A stretch of 64,000 bases of DNA, from the IMG/VR virus record IMGVR_UViG_3300009161_000003, positions 1 to 64,000 of that record; one strand, written 5' to 3'. Under the pieces are notes generated by a model, which had not been told where the DNA came from, ran no database searches, and saw only the letters and a program-made list of their open reading frames with translations. The first letter of the stretch is position 1. Each line of letters opens with the position of its first letter. Positions 21,110 through 29,751 of the stretch are shown here, piece after piece. This DNA comes from a virus. The position numbers and the translations under genes are program-made.

Positions 21110-21274
21110 ATGAACATAACACACGAAGTACTCAGTTTTGTAAAACAACGTCAACATGGACATGGTTTTGGAATTAACAGCCAGGAAATTGAAGACTTTT
21201 TAAAAGAAATTGATCCAGACAACTATAACTCTTTTGAATTTGATTACGCTTTAGTAAGTGAAGCACAGGTTTAA
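21110..21274 (+). CDS. 54-residue small protein
   Basis: MNITHEVLSFVKQRQHGHGF... short helical protein with HGHGF. SD AAAGGA upstream; next ATG follows its stop directly. Unknown. Confidence 0.55.
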   Translation: MNITHEVLSFVKQRQHGHGFGINSQEIEDFLKEIDPDNYNSFEFDYALVSEAQV

Positions 21275-21484
21275 ATGTTTATATATACTATGTTAATGTC
21301 GTTAATATTTCTTAGTACCCCGTCAGTTTATGACGATCCATACTACTCAGATGTTAATTACTGTGATATTTATGCTTACTGTGATAACCCAGATCTTGAT
21401 ACAAGCCTAGATGATGAGGTTATCTCAGATGAGGCTGATTGGGACTTAGAGGAGTTTTTAATTAGCATAGGTTGGTATGAGTAA
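21275..21484 (+). CDS. Acidic protein with hydrophobic N-terminus
   Basis: 69 residues. MFIYTMLMSLIFLSTPSVYD looks like a signal peptide or anchor; the rest is dominated by D, E and Y. Unknown; TAATG coupling to the next gene. Confidence 0.5.
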   Translation: MFIYTMLMSLIFLSTPSVYDDPYYSDVNYCDIYAYCDNPDLDTSLDDEVISDEADWDLEEFLISIGWYE

Positions 21485-21696
21485 TGACACACGCTGAATT
21501 ACTTGCAAATATTAACAGCCCACAGTTCCAGAATAGTAGAACTTTAGAGACTCCATACCTTGCCCTTCGTGCAGTAGTGGAGTTACACAAAGGACAGTCA
21601 GATCTGGTCTCAAACCTCATTGGGAAGGTCTGTCACCCTTGTAGAACAAACTATCCATGCAAAACCATCAAGGCTATTGAAAAAGAGTTAAAATGA
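21484..21696 (+). CDS. Conserved actinophage Cys-pair protein
   Basis: 70 residues ending CHPCRTNYPCKTIKAIEKEL. The pattern 'C-x-x-C-x(4)-YPC-x-T-I-x-AI' is characteristic of a frequent actinobacteriophage small protein family. Single metal site probable. Unknown function. Confidence 0.65.
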   Translation: MTHAELLANINSPQFQNSRTLETPYLALRAVVELHKGQSDLVSNLIGKVCHPCRTNYPCKTIKAIEKELK

Positions 21697-21818
21697 ACGG
21701 TATTCCATGCAAACTCTGTAATGAACTCAATGCCACACAAGCAGTAATTGATGGCATCTATTGCCTTAATTGTTATATAGGGATTACGAATGGGTCTTTA
21801 AATTCCCAGGCAAACTAG
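21693..21818 (+). CDS. 41-residue zinc microprotein
   Basis: MNGIPCKLCNELNATQAVID with a second pair CLNC: CxxC...CxxC zinc knuckle. ATGA overlap with the previous gene. Its 3' end contains the promoter element of the halogenase gene. Confidence 0.55.
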   Translation: MNGIPCKLCNELNATQAVIDGIYCLNCYIGITNGSLNSQAN

Positions 21819-21835
21819 GGTATACTTATTTAAAT

Positions 21836-23428
21836 ATGAAAACAGATAAAATAGTTATTGTTGGTGGAGGCTCTGCAGGTTGGATGACTGCTACAACTTT
21901 AATTAAAGAATTTCCCACAAAAGAAATTGTACTAATCGAGTCTAAAAATGTTCCAACTGTTGGTGTTGGAGAGTCAACTATTGTCGGTATTAGAAAATGG
22001 GCGCAGTTTATAGGATTGAAAGAAGAGTCTTTCTTTAAAGAAACAGACGCTACTATTAAAATGAGCATTAAGTTTACAGATTTTTATAAAGAAGACTCAG
22101 GCAGTTTTCATTACCCTTTTGGTGATCCAGTAGTAGATGGCAATAGAAATCCTTTTGCTGATTGGCATTTAAAGAAGTATTTAAACCCAGAAACTCCAAT
22201 AGAAGATTTTGTAAATTGTTTGTTTCCATCTGCTGCCTTATTTAATAATGATAAATATTCTGAAAACTCATATAACGAATTTCATAATTTTAACCCTAAG
22301 AACGACATTGCCTACCATTTTGATTCCACTAAATTTGCTATATGGCTTAGAGATACATACTGTAAGCCTGCTGGCGTAACTCATATAATTTCAACTGTAG
22401 TATCTGTTAATAAAGACAAAGATGGAATTAAAAATTTAGTTTTAGAAGATGGAAGTTTAATTGAAGCAGACTTATTTATTGACTGTACTGGTTTTAAAAG
22501 TTTATTATTGTCAGAGTCATTGTTAGAGCCTTTTATATCATACTCTGATATGTTGCCAAACAATCGTGCATGGGCTACTAGGGTTCCATATATTAATGAT
22601 GACATAGAAATTCAAGGGTACACAAATTGCACTGCAATCTCTAACGGTTGGTGTTGGAATATCCCATTGTTCTCAAGACTAGGGGCTGGCTATGTATATT
22701 CAGATAAATATATAACTCCAGAAGATGCCAAAGAAGAATTTAAACAGTATTTGATGTCTAACAAAATGACTATACCTCGTTCTAAAGAAGATGTTGACAA
22801 ATTAGAATTTAAAGATATTAAAATGAGAGTTGGTATTCATGAAAGGACATTTGTTAAAAATGTAGTAGCAATAGGTTTATCTGCTGGTTTTATAGAACCT
22901 TTAGAGAGCAATGGCCTTTTTACTGTTCATGAATTTTTATTTAAACTTATAGATATTCTTCAAAGAGGTAGTATTTCTCAGTTTGATAGAGATATGTACA
23001 ATGTTTCAGTAAAAGATTTGTTTGATGGATTTACCAAATTTGTTGCTTTACATTACGCACTTTCTCACAGAGAGGATAGTGAGTATTGGAAAGAAATAAA
23101 CAATAAAATTTTTAAAGATAGAAATGGCGACCCATACAATCAATATCATGGTCGCACTGATTTATTTTATAATATAATGTGGAGATATATGGAAAACAAA
23201 GGGCATCCATTGGGCGCTGCAGGCATTACATATATTTCAACTGGAATGAATCTTAACATGATAAATGATTATAGGTTTATGGATATTAAAAATAGAATTA
23301 ATCCTACAATAGTAGAAGAAATAAACAAAATTATTTTTTTATGGGAAGAAAGAAAATTAAAATGGAATATGGCTTCAAACAACTCCAAAACAATGAAGCA
23401 ATACTTGTTAGAAAAGTATCATCAATAA
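21836..23428 (+). CDS. Flavin-dependent tryptophan halogenase family
   Basis: 530 residues from ATG 21836; a TATACT box lies 9 nt upstream. Residues 6-16 hold the FAD motif IVGGGSAGW. NGWCWNIPLF is the GWxWxIP motif diagnostic of flavin-dependent halogenases, Lys75 (in ATIKMSIKF) matches the lysine that forms the halogenating intermediate, and EPLESNGL is the conserved E-S pair. Predicted to use FADH2, O2 and halide to halogenate an electron-rich substrate; the family includes a cyanophage halogenase. No flavin reductase is visible nearby. Substrate unknown. TAATG coupling to the membrane protein downstream. Confidence 0.88.
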   Translation: MKTDKIVIVGGGSAGWMTATTLIKEFPTKEIVLIESKNVPTVGVGESTIVGIRKWAQFIGLKEESFFKETDATIKMSIKFTDFYKEDSGSFHYPFGDPVVDGNRNPFADWHLKKYLNPETPIEDFVNCLFPSAALFNNDKYSENSYNEFHNFNPKNDIAYHFDSTKFAIWLRDTYCKPAGVTHIISTVVSVNKDKDGIKNLVLEDGSLIEADLFIDCTGFKSLLLSESLLEPFISYSDMLPNNRAWATRVPYINDDIEIQGYTNCTAISNGWCWNIPLFSRLGAGYVYSDKYITPEDAKEEFKQYLMSNKMTIPRSKEDVDKLEFKDIKMRVGIHERTFVKNVVAIGLSAGFIEPLESNGLFTVHEFLFKLIDILQRGSISQFDRDMYNVSVKDLFDGFTKFVALHYALSHREDSEYWKEINNKIFKDRNGDPYNQYHGRTDLFYNIMWRYMENKGHPLGAAGITYISTGMNLNMINDYRFMDIKNRINPTIVEEINKIIFLWEERKLKWNMASNNSKTMKQYLLEKYHQ

Positions 23429-23700
23429 TGCAATGGGTTTTAGCAATTAAAACTATGTTTTATAAAGAGTATTGGAATAAAGCAAATACTATTGAGTTTT
23501 TTGCGTTTATGACTAAGTTAATGATTATATTTCCAGGTCTAATATTTGAAAAACAATTTTGGTGGCTATATGTCTTTGCTTTATTATCTAGCCTATCTTT
23601 AATCTGGTCATCAACAGTAAAAACTCTGCCTACTATAATTTGGTTTAATATAGGATGGTCTATTCTTGCTATTACTGCAATATTAAAATATTGGCTTTAA
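23428..23700 (+). CDS. Two-helix membrane protein
   Basis: 90 residues, MQWVLAIKTMFYKEYWNKAN, with hydrophobic helices around residues 23-42 and 48-62, and a third hydrophobic stretch at 68-88. Start overlaps the halogenase stop (TAATG), so it is coupled to it. May anchor or transport a product; unknown. Confidence 0.65.
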   Translation: MQWVLAIKTMFYKEYWNKANTIEFFAFMTKLMIIFPGLIFEKQFWWLYVFALLSSLSLIWSSTVKTLPTIIWFNIGWSILAITAILKYWL

Positions 23701-23755
23701 TTAGCATACATTTATATAAATTCCCTGGAAAATTAGGCTATGCTATAATAGATTT

Positions 23756-24370
23756 ATGGCATATGTAGTTAACGGAAAACCAGTTGGAAATGATCCACCT
23801 AGTGTAGAAAGAAATCATTCATATATGAAGTTTTTTCATGAGGTTGGTAATTCTGTTGAAAACATTAAGATTATTCCTAATTTTTTAACAAAAGAAGAAA
23901 TTGAATACCTTATGTCTGATATAAATACAAGGCGACATATTAGTTTTGTATCTCAAAAAGATAATGAAGGTAATGCCTTAACTTATATTTATCAGTATAA
24001 TGGACTAAAAGACATTCATAAAGTAATAGAAAGATGCAAAGATCAAATATGTAAATCTTATGGAATTGAAAAAGAAAAGATAAGAGCAAAAGAACAACAT
24101 CTTAATGTGGTTAAATGGGTAGAGGGCACTTATTTAGATTTACATGTTGATGACCTTGGATATGTTACAGACAATCATTTGCCAGTACTTATTTATTTAA
24201 ATGATGATTATGAGGGTGGAGAGATTAAGTTTGAGACTCATAATTTATCTTTAAAGCCAAATGTTGGAGATTTTATTGTTTTTCCAGGAAATTTACATTA
24301 CCCACATGAGGTAACAAAAGTTTTATCTGGAACTAGATACACATTGCCTATTTGGTTTACGATAGTTTAA
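23756..24370 (+). CDS. Fe(II)/2-oxoglutarate-dependent oxygenase
   Basis: 204 residues. H130-x-D132 (LHVDD) and H184 (YPHEV) are the iron ligands, R194 (GTRYTLPIWF) would hold 2-oxoglutarate, and LNDDYEGGEI plus FPGN complete the double-stranded beta-helix signature of prolyl-4-hydroxylase-like enzymes. Predicted hydroxylase; substrate unknown. TATAAT (23744-23749) lies 6 nt before ATG. The 25 bp upstream resemble those before the halogenase gene. Confidence 0.85.
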   Translation: MAYVVNGKPVGNDPPSVERNHSYMKFFHEVGNSVENIKIIPNFLTKEEIEYLMSDINTRRHISFVSQKDNEGNALTYIYQYNGLKDIHKVIERCKDQICKSYGIEKEKIRAKEQHLNVVKWVEGTYLDLHVDDLGYVTDNHLPVLIYLNDDYEGGEIKFETHNLSLKPNVGDFIVFPGNLHYPHEVTKVLSGTRYTLPIWFTIV

Positions 24371-24372
24371 AG

Positions 24373-24624
24373 ATGACAGATAGTAATAAAAAAAGAAAAC
24401 TTTTGGATGGATCTGAAGTAAATGATTACGATCATCCTATTGATCTTATATTACATACAAAGGCTCCTGCAAAATGGAAATTGATTGATCTTGAAACTGG
24501 TCAAGAATATTTAGGTTCAGATATATCTCATGAAACATTTGGAGAAGTTTTACGTAACAAAGTAGCAAAATCTAAAATAGGATCTTGGTTTAAAACAAAA
24601 GGAAGAGTAATAAAAAATGGATAA
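24373..24624 (+). CDS. Small conserved phage protein (KWKLID type)
   Basis: 83 residues. AKWKLIDLETGQEYLGS is a short beta motif found in small proteins of T4-like and cyanophage-type genomes. Basic C-terminus. Lies 2 nt after the oxygenase stop and overlaps the next gene by 8 nt. Unknown. Confidence 0.6.
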   Translation: MTDSNKKRKLLDGSEVNDYDHPIDLILHTKAPAKWKLIDLETGQEYLGSDISHETFGEVLRNKVAKSKIGSWFKTKGRVIKNG

Positions 24625-26044
24625 TACTAACAAACCTATAACATTTCATTGGATGTGGAGAAGGCACTGGCAGATAAATGACAGTATTGAAAACCTAGAC
24701 CTTAATGGAATTATGAAAATGGCAAAAGAGTTAGATGGTGCAGGGGTAAAATCTGTTTTACTTCCGTATGGTCCAGGAGGTATAGATTTTTCTTTAGTTA
24801 TTTCAGACGCATTAAAAACAACAGATCAATTAATTATGACAATTGCGTTGCCTGCATACGGAACAAGTCCAGATTACGCTGCCAAAATTTGTGAAACACT
24901 AAATCGTTTTGCTCCTGGAAGAATTGGAGTAAATCTTGTTGCTGGAAGATGGGGGGATGAAGGCAATGGCCCTTCAGAAAAATTGGTATTAGACCACTAT
25001 ATGCATGATTCGTCTCTCATTGACACTCTCGAAAAAAGAGTAGCAATATCTGCAATTTGGATGGATAAGGTTATAGATTTAATGAAAACTCATCAACATA
25101 AAACTCACATGGCAGTTGTTGGATCTTCAGATACAACAATTGGAATAGCAAACAAACATTGCGAATATATATATGTAGATGATAATTTAATATATAAAGA
25201 ACAATTTAAAAAAATTGATCTTAATCGTGTAAAACCAATACTTATTATTGATCCACTTATTATTAACAATACAGAAGAAGAACAAAATGTAAAATATGAT
25301 AAAAATGCGCCATTAAGAAAGCAGCATCATCATGTTAAAGGCCCATTGGTGGATGTTGTTAAACAAATAAAGCAATTATCAAAACAATTTGGTATATATG
25401 ATTTTATGATCCATACTGACCAAGCAGATATTAGCAAATTATTAGAATTAGTAAAAGATTTTAACAGCATTGACGTTCCTGAGCAAAAACAAATTGTAAT
25501 ATCTGAACTAACAAAGGAAAACTTTACAAATATTGGAAGTAATCCTAAAAACATAAAAATATTTAACAATTACCTTAGCAAAGATGAGTGTAAAAATATT
25601 ATAGGATTAATTAATAATACAGAGACAAGTAATAATCGTCCTCTTCAACCAGACAACAATGGCAATCCTACTCTGTCTTTATTGTATTACGACTCACTTA
25701 ATTATTCAGAAAAATATATTCCTCAAATTCAGGATATGGTAGAAAAAGAATATGGAGTAAAATTAAAACCAAGAAATTCTCGTTTTGCTCAATGGGTGCA
25801 CAGTCAGAGTCCTTTAATACCAATAGATGATTTGGGTCATAAAGATTCAAACCATTTAGCAGGTTGGGTATATTTGAATGACGATTATATAGGTGGAGAA
25901 CTATCTTTTATTCATCAAGGTGTGTCTTTTAAACCTAGGGCTGGTGATTTAGTTTTATTCCCTGGAAATATTCACTATTGGTACCATGTTGCTCCTGCAA
26001 ATGGATCAAGGTATATTATGCCACTTTGGTTTGATTTTGTTTAA
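24617..26044 (+). CDS. Luciferase-like monooxygenase fused to a 2OG-oxygenase domain
   Basis: 475 residues in two parts. Residues 1-280 have the TIM-barrel pattern of luciferase-like flavin monooxygenases (SsuD-like): IALPAYGTSPDYAAKICETL then APGRIGVNLVAG. Residues 310-475 are a 2OG-oxygenase fold closely like 23756-24370 (LNDDYIGGE, FPGN, H457, R465). The first iron ligand position, His in the neighbour (LHVDDLG), is Pro402 here (IPIDDLG), so the domain may be inactive, may use H408, or may be altered in chemistry. This fusion is unusual. Overlaps the previous gene by 8 nt. Confidence 0.78.
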   Translation: MDNTNKPITFHWMWRRHWQINDSIENLDLNGIMKMAKELDGAGVKSVLLPYGPGGIDFSLVISDALKTTDQLIMTIALPAYGTSPDYAAKICETLNRFAPGRIGVNLVAGRWGDEGNGPSEKLVLDHYMHDSSLIDTLEKRVAISAIWMDKVIDLMKTHQHKTHMAVVGSSDTTIGIANKHCEYIYVDDNLIYKEQFKKIDLNRVKPILIIDPLIINNTEEEQNVKYDKNAPLRKQHHHVKGPLVDVVKQIKQLSKQFGIYDFMIHTDQADISKLLELVKDFNSIDVPEQKQIVISELTKENFTNIGSNPKNIKIFNNYLSKDECKNIIGLINNTETSNNRPLQPDNNGNPTLSLLYYDSLNYSEKYIPQIQDMVEKEYGVKLKPRNSRFAQWVHSQSPLIPIDDLGHKDSNHLAGWVYLNDDYIGGELSFIHQGVSFKPRAGDLVLFPGNIHYWYHVAPANGSRYIMPLWFDFV

Positions 26045-26059
26045 TGGTAGAATAGTTAT

Positions 26060-27058
26060 ATGACTTATTTCACAAGGGATATTTTAGATTTTTACAGATT
26101 TGATAAAGAAAAAAACTACATATATTTAAAAAAATATTTTTCAAACAGTGATACTCTTGGACTGCACAATCCTAATTCCACAATTGTTTTTGATAGTGTT
26201 AATGTTTTTGATAAGGCTAACTGTAAAACTGTTGATGATGATAATACATACGAAATTAATAAAAATGGTTTTCGTGGAAAAGTTGATGAAAATTCAGATG
26301 TCATAGCATCTGGTTGTTCTATAACTTTTGGCATTGGAGTTCCAGAGGAGGCAAGATGGACAAATATTTTAAGCAACCAAATTAATAAAAACATCATTAA
26401 TTTAGGAGTTGAAGGAGCATCTGTAAAAAATGTTTGTACCAATATCATTCAATACTGTATGAATAATAAAATGCCAAAAGAAATTTTTTGTTTATTTCCA
26501 GATTTTTTTAGAAGTATGGTTGTAGTAGACGAAGAATTTTATAAATCAGGATTAAGCAAGAGGTATTGGGATGAATCAGATAAGTTAATACTAACCTTTT
26601 GCAATCCAAATGTTAGGAAACATAGTAAAAATCGTGTATTTATGGAAATAAAAGACAAAAATAATATAGAAGATTCTGTTTCTCCACACCAGTTAATACT
26701 AGATTCTGTAAATTTTATTTATATTTTAGAATCATTCTGTTTAACAAATGGCATAAAATTATATTGGACAACATGGGATGATGCTAGTTTTGCAATTTTG
26801 CAAGAAATGTCCAAAATTAAAGATTTTAAATTAAAAAATTTTTCACAGTCTATGCCAAGTCATTCTTGTGATGGTCTTTTACATGATCATTTTGGGTTTA
26901 AAAATCATCCACAATGGGAAAGAGGGTCTGATTATTCAATCATAAATAATAAAAAAACAAAAGTTTATGCTCATCCAGGCATTCATTATCATACTCATAT
27001 TGCAAGTTTGTTTTATAAAATGCGTGAGCAACAAAATCATGATATGATAGGTATATGA
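26060..27058 (+). CDS. SGNH-hydrolase-like protein
   Basis: 332 residues. IASGCSITFGIGVPEEARW (residues 82-100) fits block I of the SGNH/GDSL superfamily with the Ser in G-C-S; a C-terminal HPGIHYH could supply the Asp/His pair region. A paralogue lies at 34232-35020. SGNH proteins are esterases or acyltransferases, often acting on cell-wall or polysaccharide acyl groups. TAGAAT (26048-26053) lies 6 nt before ATG. Activity unproven. Confidence 0.6.
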   Translation: MTYFTRDILDFYRFDKEKNYIYLKKYFSNSDTLGLHNPNSTIVFDSVNVFDKANCKTVDDDNTYEINKNGFRGKVDENSDVIASGCSITFGIGVPEEARWTNILSNQINKNIINLGVEGASVKNVCTNIIQYCMNNKMPKEIFCLFPDFFRSMVVVDEEFYKSGLSKRYWDESDKLILTFCNPNVRKHSKNRVFMEIKDKNNIEDSVSPHQLILDSVNFIYILESFCLTNGIKLYWTTWDDASFAILQEMSKIKDFKLKNFSQSMPSHSCDGLLHDHFGFKNHPQWERGSDYSIINNKKTKVYAHPGIHYHTHIASLFYKMREQQNHDMIGI

Positions 27059-27729
27059 TGATTGATCACTCTAAAGATGAAATCTATTTAACAAATGTGG
27101 CTAAATTAGGAAGTTCTGCAAAAAACGTATATGTTATAGATAATTTTTTACCTAATGAAGAGTATCAAACATTATCTAATTTTGCAAATAATTCTGATCA
27201 AATCCCTTGGATTAAAGAACCTTGGACTACAGACAGAACTGCTCCAAATTCAATTCCGGAAGATTACGTTAAAATTATAAAAAAAATATATCCACTTGCT
27301 AGATTAAATTGTATGGATTATTATGATGTAAAAGTAAATGATTATCCTCCAGAAATTAGAGACGTTCTTTTAAGAAAGTGGAGTCCTGGAAGTAAAATGG
27401 AACCTCATATAGACACAGAGGCTCAAAAAAATCTACATATTGTAGGTATGTATTACCTTAATGATAATTATGATGGAGGAGAAATATTTTTTCCAGATTA
27501 TAATTTAAAAATTAAACCTAAATCAAATAGTTTACTTATGTTTCCTGGTAACGAAAACTATGTTCACGGAGTACATGAAGTTTCAAAAGGATTTAGGTAT
27601 ACTTACCAGGTAAGTTTTGTTTTTAAAGGCTCTACATTTGTAGGAGAAACAAAACATAATCTAGCGTATTATAAAAAGATCAATTATGATCCAAAGAATT
27701 TTATGAATTATGATCCAAAATCATTCTAA
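27055..27729 (+). CDS. Fe(II)/2OG oxygenase, tandem copy A
   Basis: 224 residues. PHIDTEAQ gives HxD, YVHGVHEV the distal His, and GFRYTYQVSF the 2OG-binding Arg; LNDNYDGGEIFF is the family core. TATGAT (27043-27048) lies 6 nt before ATG. First of three adjacent paralogues that overlap each other; the N-terminal DEIYLTNVAKLG is repeated in copy B. Confidence 0.82.
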   Translation: MMIDHSKDEIYLTNVAKLGSSAKNVYVIDNFLPNEEYQTLSNFANNSDQIPWIKEPWTTDRTAPNSIPEDYVKIIKKIYPLARLNCMDYYDVKVNDYPPEIRDVLLRKWSPGSKMEPHIDTEAQKNLHIVGMYYLNDNYDGGEIFFPDYNLKIKPKSNSLLMFPGNENYVHGVHEVSKGFRYTYQVSFVFKGSTFVGETKHNLAYYKKINYDPKNFMNYDPKSF

Positions 27730-28321
27730 AAAAGATGAAATCTATTTAGCAAATGTTGCAAAAATAGGAAACTCTATAAATAACATACAATATACTGAAA
27801 ATGTGTTATCTCAAGATGAGCATAAACAAATACTTGATTTTGTAAAAACCCGTGAATCTTGGACAATTCAACCTTGGGATAGTAAAGTTATCATATTTCA
27901 TGAGATGCCTAAAGAAATTCTTAATTCATTAAATAAAGTTTTTACGCTTGCTTATGAAAAATCTAAAAATTTTTATGATATAAAAATTAATTTTTTTGAA
28001 GATTTGTCATTAAATTTGCTTAAATTTGAAAAAGATTTTTCTTTAAAACAACATATAGATACTGAGTCAAGTGAATCAAATCATATTGCATCAGTATATT
28101 ATATTAATGATGATTACACAGGTGGAGAAATTAATTTTTCAAATTATAAATTAAAGATTAAACCTAAACCAAATAGTTTAATTGTTTTTCCTGGAAATGA
28201 AAACTATTTGCACGAAGTAGTTGAAATTACAAGTGGAGAACGATATAGTTCATCTTTGTGGTTTCAGTATACTGGGTCTACTTTTAATAAGAAAAGCGAG
28301 TGGTATGATGATCCAATCTAA
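27710..28321 (+). CDS. Fe(II)/2OG oxygenase, tandem copy B
   Basis: 203 residues. HIDTESSE (HxD), LHEVVEI (distal His) and GERYSSSLWF (Arg) are intact. Overlaps copy A by 20 nt and copy C by 17 nt. N-terminal DEIYLANVAKIGNSINNIQ is shared with A and C, so the three arose by tandem duplication. Confidence 0.82.
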   Translation: MIQNHSKKDEIYLANVAKIGNSINNIQYTENVLSQDEHKQILDFVKTRESWTIQPWDSKVIIFHEMPKEILNSLNKVFTLAYEKSKNFYDIKINFFEDLSLNLLKFEKDFSLKQHIDTESSESNHIASVYYINDDYTGGEINFSNYKLKIKPKPNSLIVFPGNENYLHEVVEITSGERYSSSLWFQYTGSTFNKKSEWYDDPI

Positions 28322-28865
28322 TTTAGGAAATTCTATAAATAATATACAAGTTACAGAAAATGTTTTGTCTAAAGAAGAACACAAACAACTGCTTGATTAT
28401 ACAATAAGTGTTGATTCTTGGCAAACTCAACCTTGGGGAGTTAAGTTTCTTTTATCAAAAGAAATGCCAGAAGAAATTGTTGATTTGTTAGAAAAAATTT
28501 TTAGAACCGCTTATGAAAAATGTACAAATTTTTATAATGTAAAACTTTATGTTTTTGAAAAAGGAACAGTTCCTTTAATTAAATTTGAAAAAGGATATAA
28601 GATGCATGAGCATGCGGATACTGCAGGAGATTTTGCAGTAATATATTATATCAATGATGACTATGAAGGAGGAGAAATTAATTTTATGGATCATAATTTG
28701 AAGATTAAACCAAAGGCTAACAGTTTTATCACATTTCCTAGTAATGCAGACTATTGGCATGAAGTACTTGAAAATACTGTAAAAGAAAGATATTCTGCTA
28801 CTCTCTGGTTTAAGTATGATGGCTCTGATATGTCAAGGCCAGCATTAGGTTTAAGTCGTAAGTGA
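28305..28865 (+). CDS. Fe(II)/2OG oxygenase, tandem copy C
   Basis: 186 residues from ATGATG. HEHADTAG gives HxD, YWHEVLE the distal His, KERYSATLWF the Arg. The start lies inside copy B; LGNSINNIQVTENVLSKEEH is nearly identical to B. The N-terminus is shorter than in A and B. Confidence 0.8.
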   Translation: MMIQSNLGNSINNIQVTENVLSKEEHKQLLDYTISVDSWQTQPWGVKFLLSKEMPEEIVDLLEKIFRTAYEKCTNFYNVKLYVFEKGTVPLIKFEKGYKMHEHADTAGDFAVIYYINDDYEGGEINFMDHNLKIKPKANSFITFPSNADYWHEVLENTVKERYSATLWFKYDGSDMSRPALGLSRK

Positions 28866-29506
28866 TTACAAAAGAAGATTTAGTAGAGGCCACAAAAGAA
28901 AGACGTCTTCATGTAGTAAAAAATTTTTATAATAAATTTCCTTTATGGTTAGATATAGATAATTTATATGATTTAATAAAAGATACAAAACCAGAAGATA
29001 TAGATTATAATTCTTTTAACACAATGATAATTATGGATAAATTTAAAATTTTAAATTTTTATAATGATGTAGTAGAAATTTTTTCTAAAATTCATAATGG
29101 GCATATACAGTTTATAATGTTAATAATTAGTTTTATTAATAGAAACAATAACGTTATTAATGATTCTGATTGTTTAAGACTTACTAAAAAATATTATTTA
29201 GACAATCCAAAAAAAATTCCAAAAGAACTTACCATTAATAAATATAGTGTTGATGGTTGGCCAAATAGTTTTTGGGACCCTCCAATTCATTTTGATGCAG
29301 AAGATAGAATTTTTATTCAAGGCTTAGGACAAACTTTATGGAAAATATTTGACAATAACAATGTTTTAACTGATGAAATTATACTTTATTCTGGTGATTT
29401 AGCATATATTCCTGCAAAATTACAGCATAGTGTTGAGTCTTTATGCGCTAGACATTCAGTAAGTATTGCTTTGTCTGAAGACAATGAAATTAACCATATG
29501 CTATAA
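28862..29506 (+). CDS. JmjC/cupin-type oxygenase-like protein
   Basis: 214 residues from GTG (GTGA overlap). IHFDAEDRIFIQGLGQTLWK matches the HxD plus 'Q-x-x-G-x-K-x-W' block of JmjC/Cupin_4 ribosomal-oxygenase-like proteins, and SGDLAYIPAKLQHSVES supplies the distal His. The N-terminal half is divergent. Predicted protein hydroxylase; target unknown. End of the oxygenase cassette. Confidence 0.7.
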   Translation: MITKEDLVEATKERRLHVVKNFYNKFPLWLDIDNLYDLIKDTKPEDIDYNSFNTMIIMDKFKILNFYNDVVEIFSKIHNGHIQFIMLIISFINRNNNVINDSDCLRLTKKYYLDNPKKIPKELTINKYSVDGWPNSFWDPPIHFDAEDRIFIQGLGQTLWKIFDNNNVLTDEIILYSGDLAYIPAKLQHSVESLCARHSVSIALSEDNEINHML

Positions 29507-29513
29507 TTGAAGT

Positions 29514-29657
29514 ATGATTGCCGTATACTCTGATATTATGAAAAGGCTTAATGGTGAGAAATGCCATTTCTGCAGCGAGGTTGCCCTATATAACGATATG
29601 GCAGGCTACAAACTTATTGGTGTATGCAAGAAACATTTAAACTATCACACAAGTTAG
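29514..29657 (+). CDS. 47-residue zinc-binding microprotein, leaderless
   Basis: MIAVYSDIMKRLNGEKCHFC... with a later C-KKH pair (CxxC...CxxH). TATAAT (29502-29507) lies 6 nt before ATG. Resembles the CxxC/CxxH fold of the proteins at 44837 and 31432. Confidence 0.6.
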   Translation: MIAVYSDIMKRLNGEKCHFCSEVALYNDMAGYKLIGVCKKHLNYHTS

Positions 29658-29663
29658 GACAAT

Positions 29664-29750
29664 ATGCCACTGCTTAAATTCTACAAACCAGCAATACTTC
29701 TTTCATGTATGCTGGTTGTAGCGTATGTTTTGTTATATTTATTTTTATAA
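29664..29750 (+). CDS. 28-residue membrane micropeptide
   Basis: MPLLKFYKPAILLSCMLVVA... a single hydrophobic helix; starts 6 nt after the previous stop and ends 1 nt before the convergent pstS. Supported only by composition and position. Confidence 0.35.
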   Translation: MPLLKFYKPAILLSCMLVVAYVLLYLFL

Positions 29751-29751
29751 G

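Noticed and set aside
23428-23700. Flavin reductase partner for the halogenase
   Set aside because: The coupled gene is a hydrophobic membrane protein without flavin or NADH motifs.
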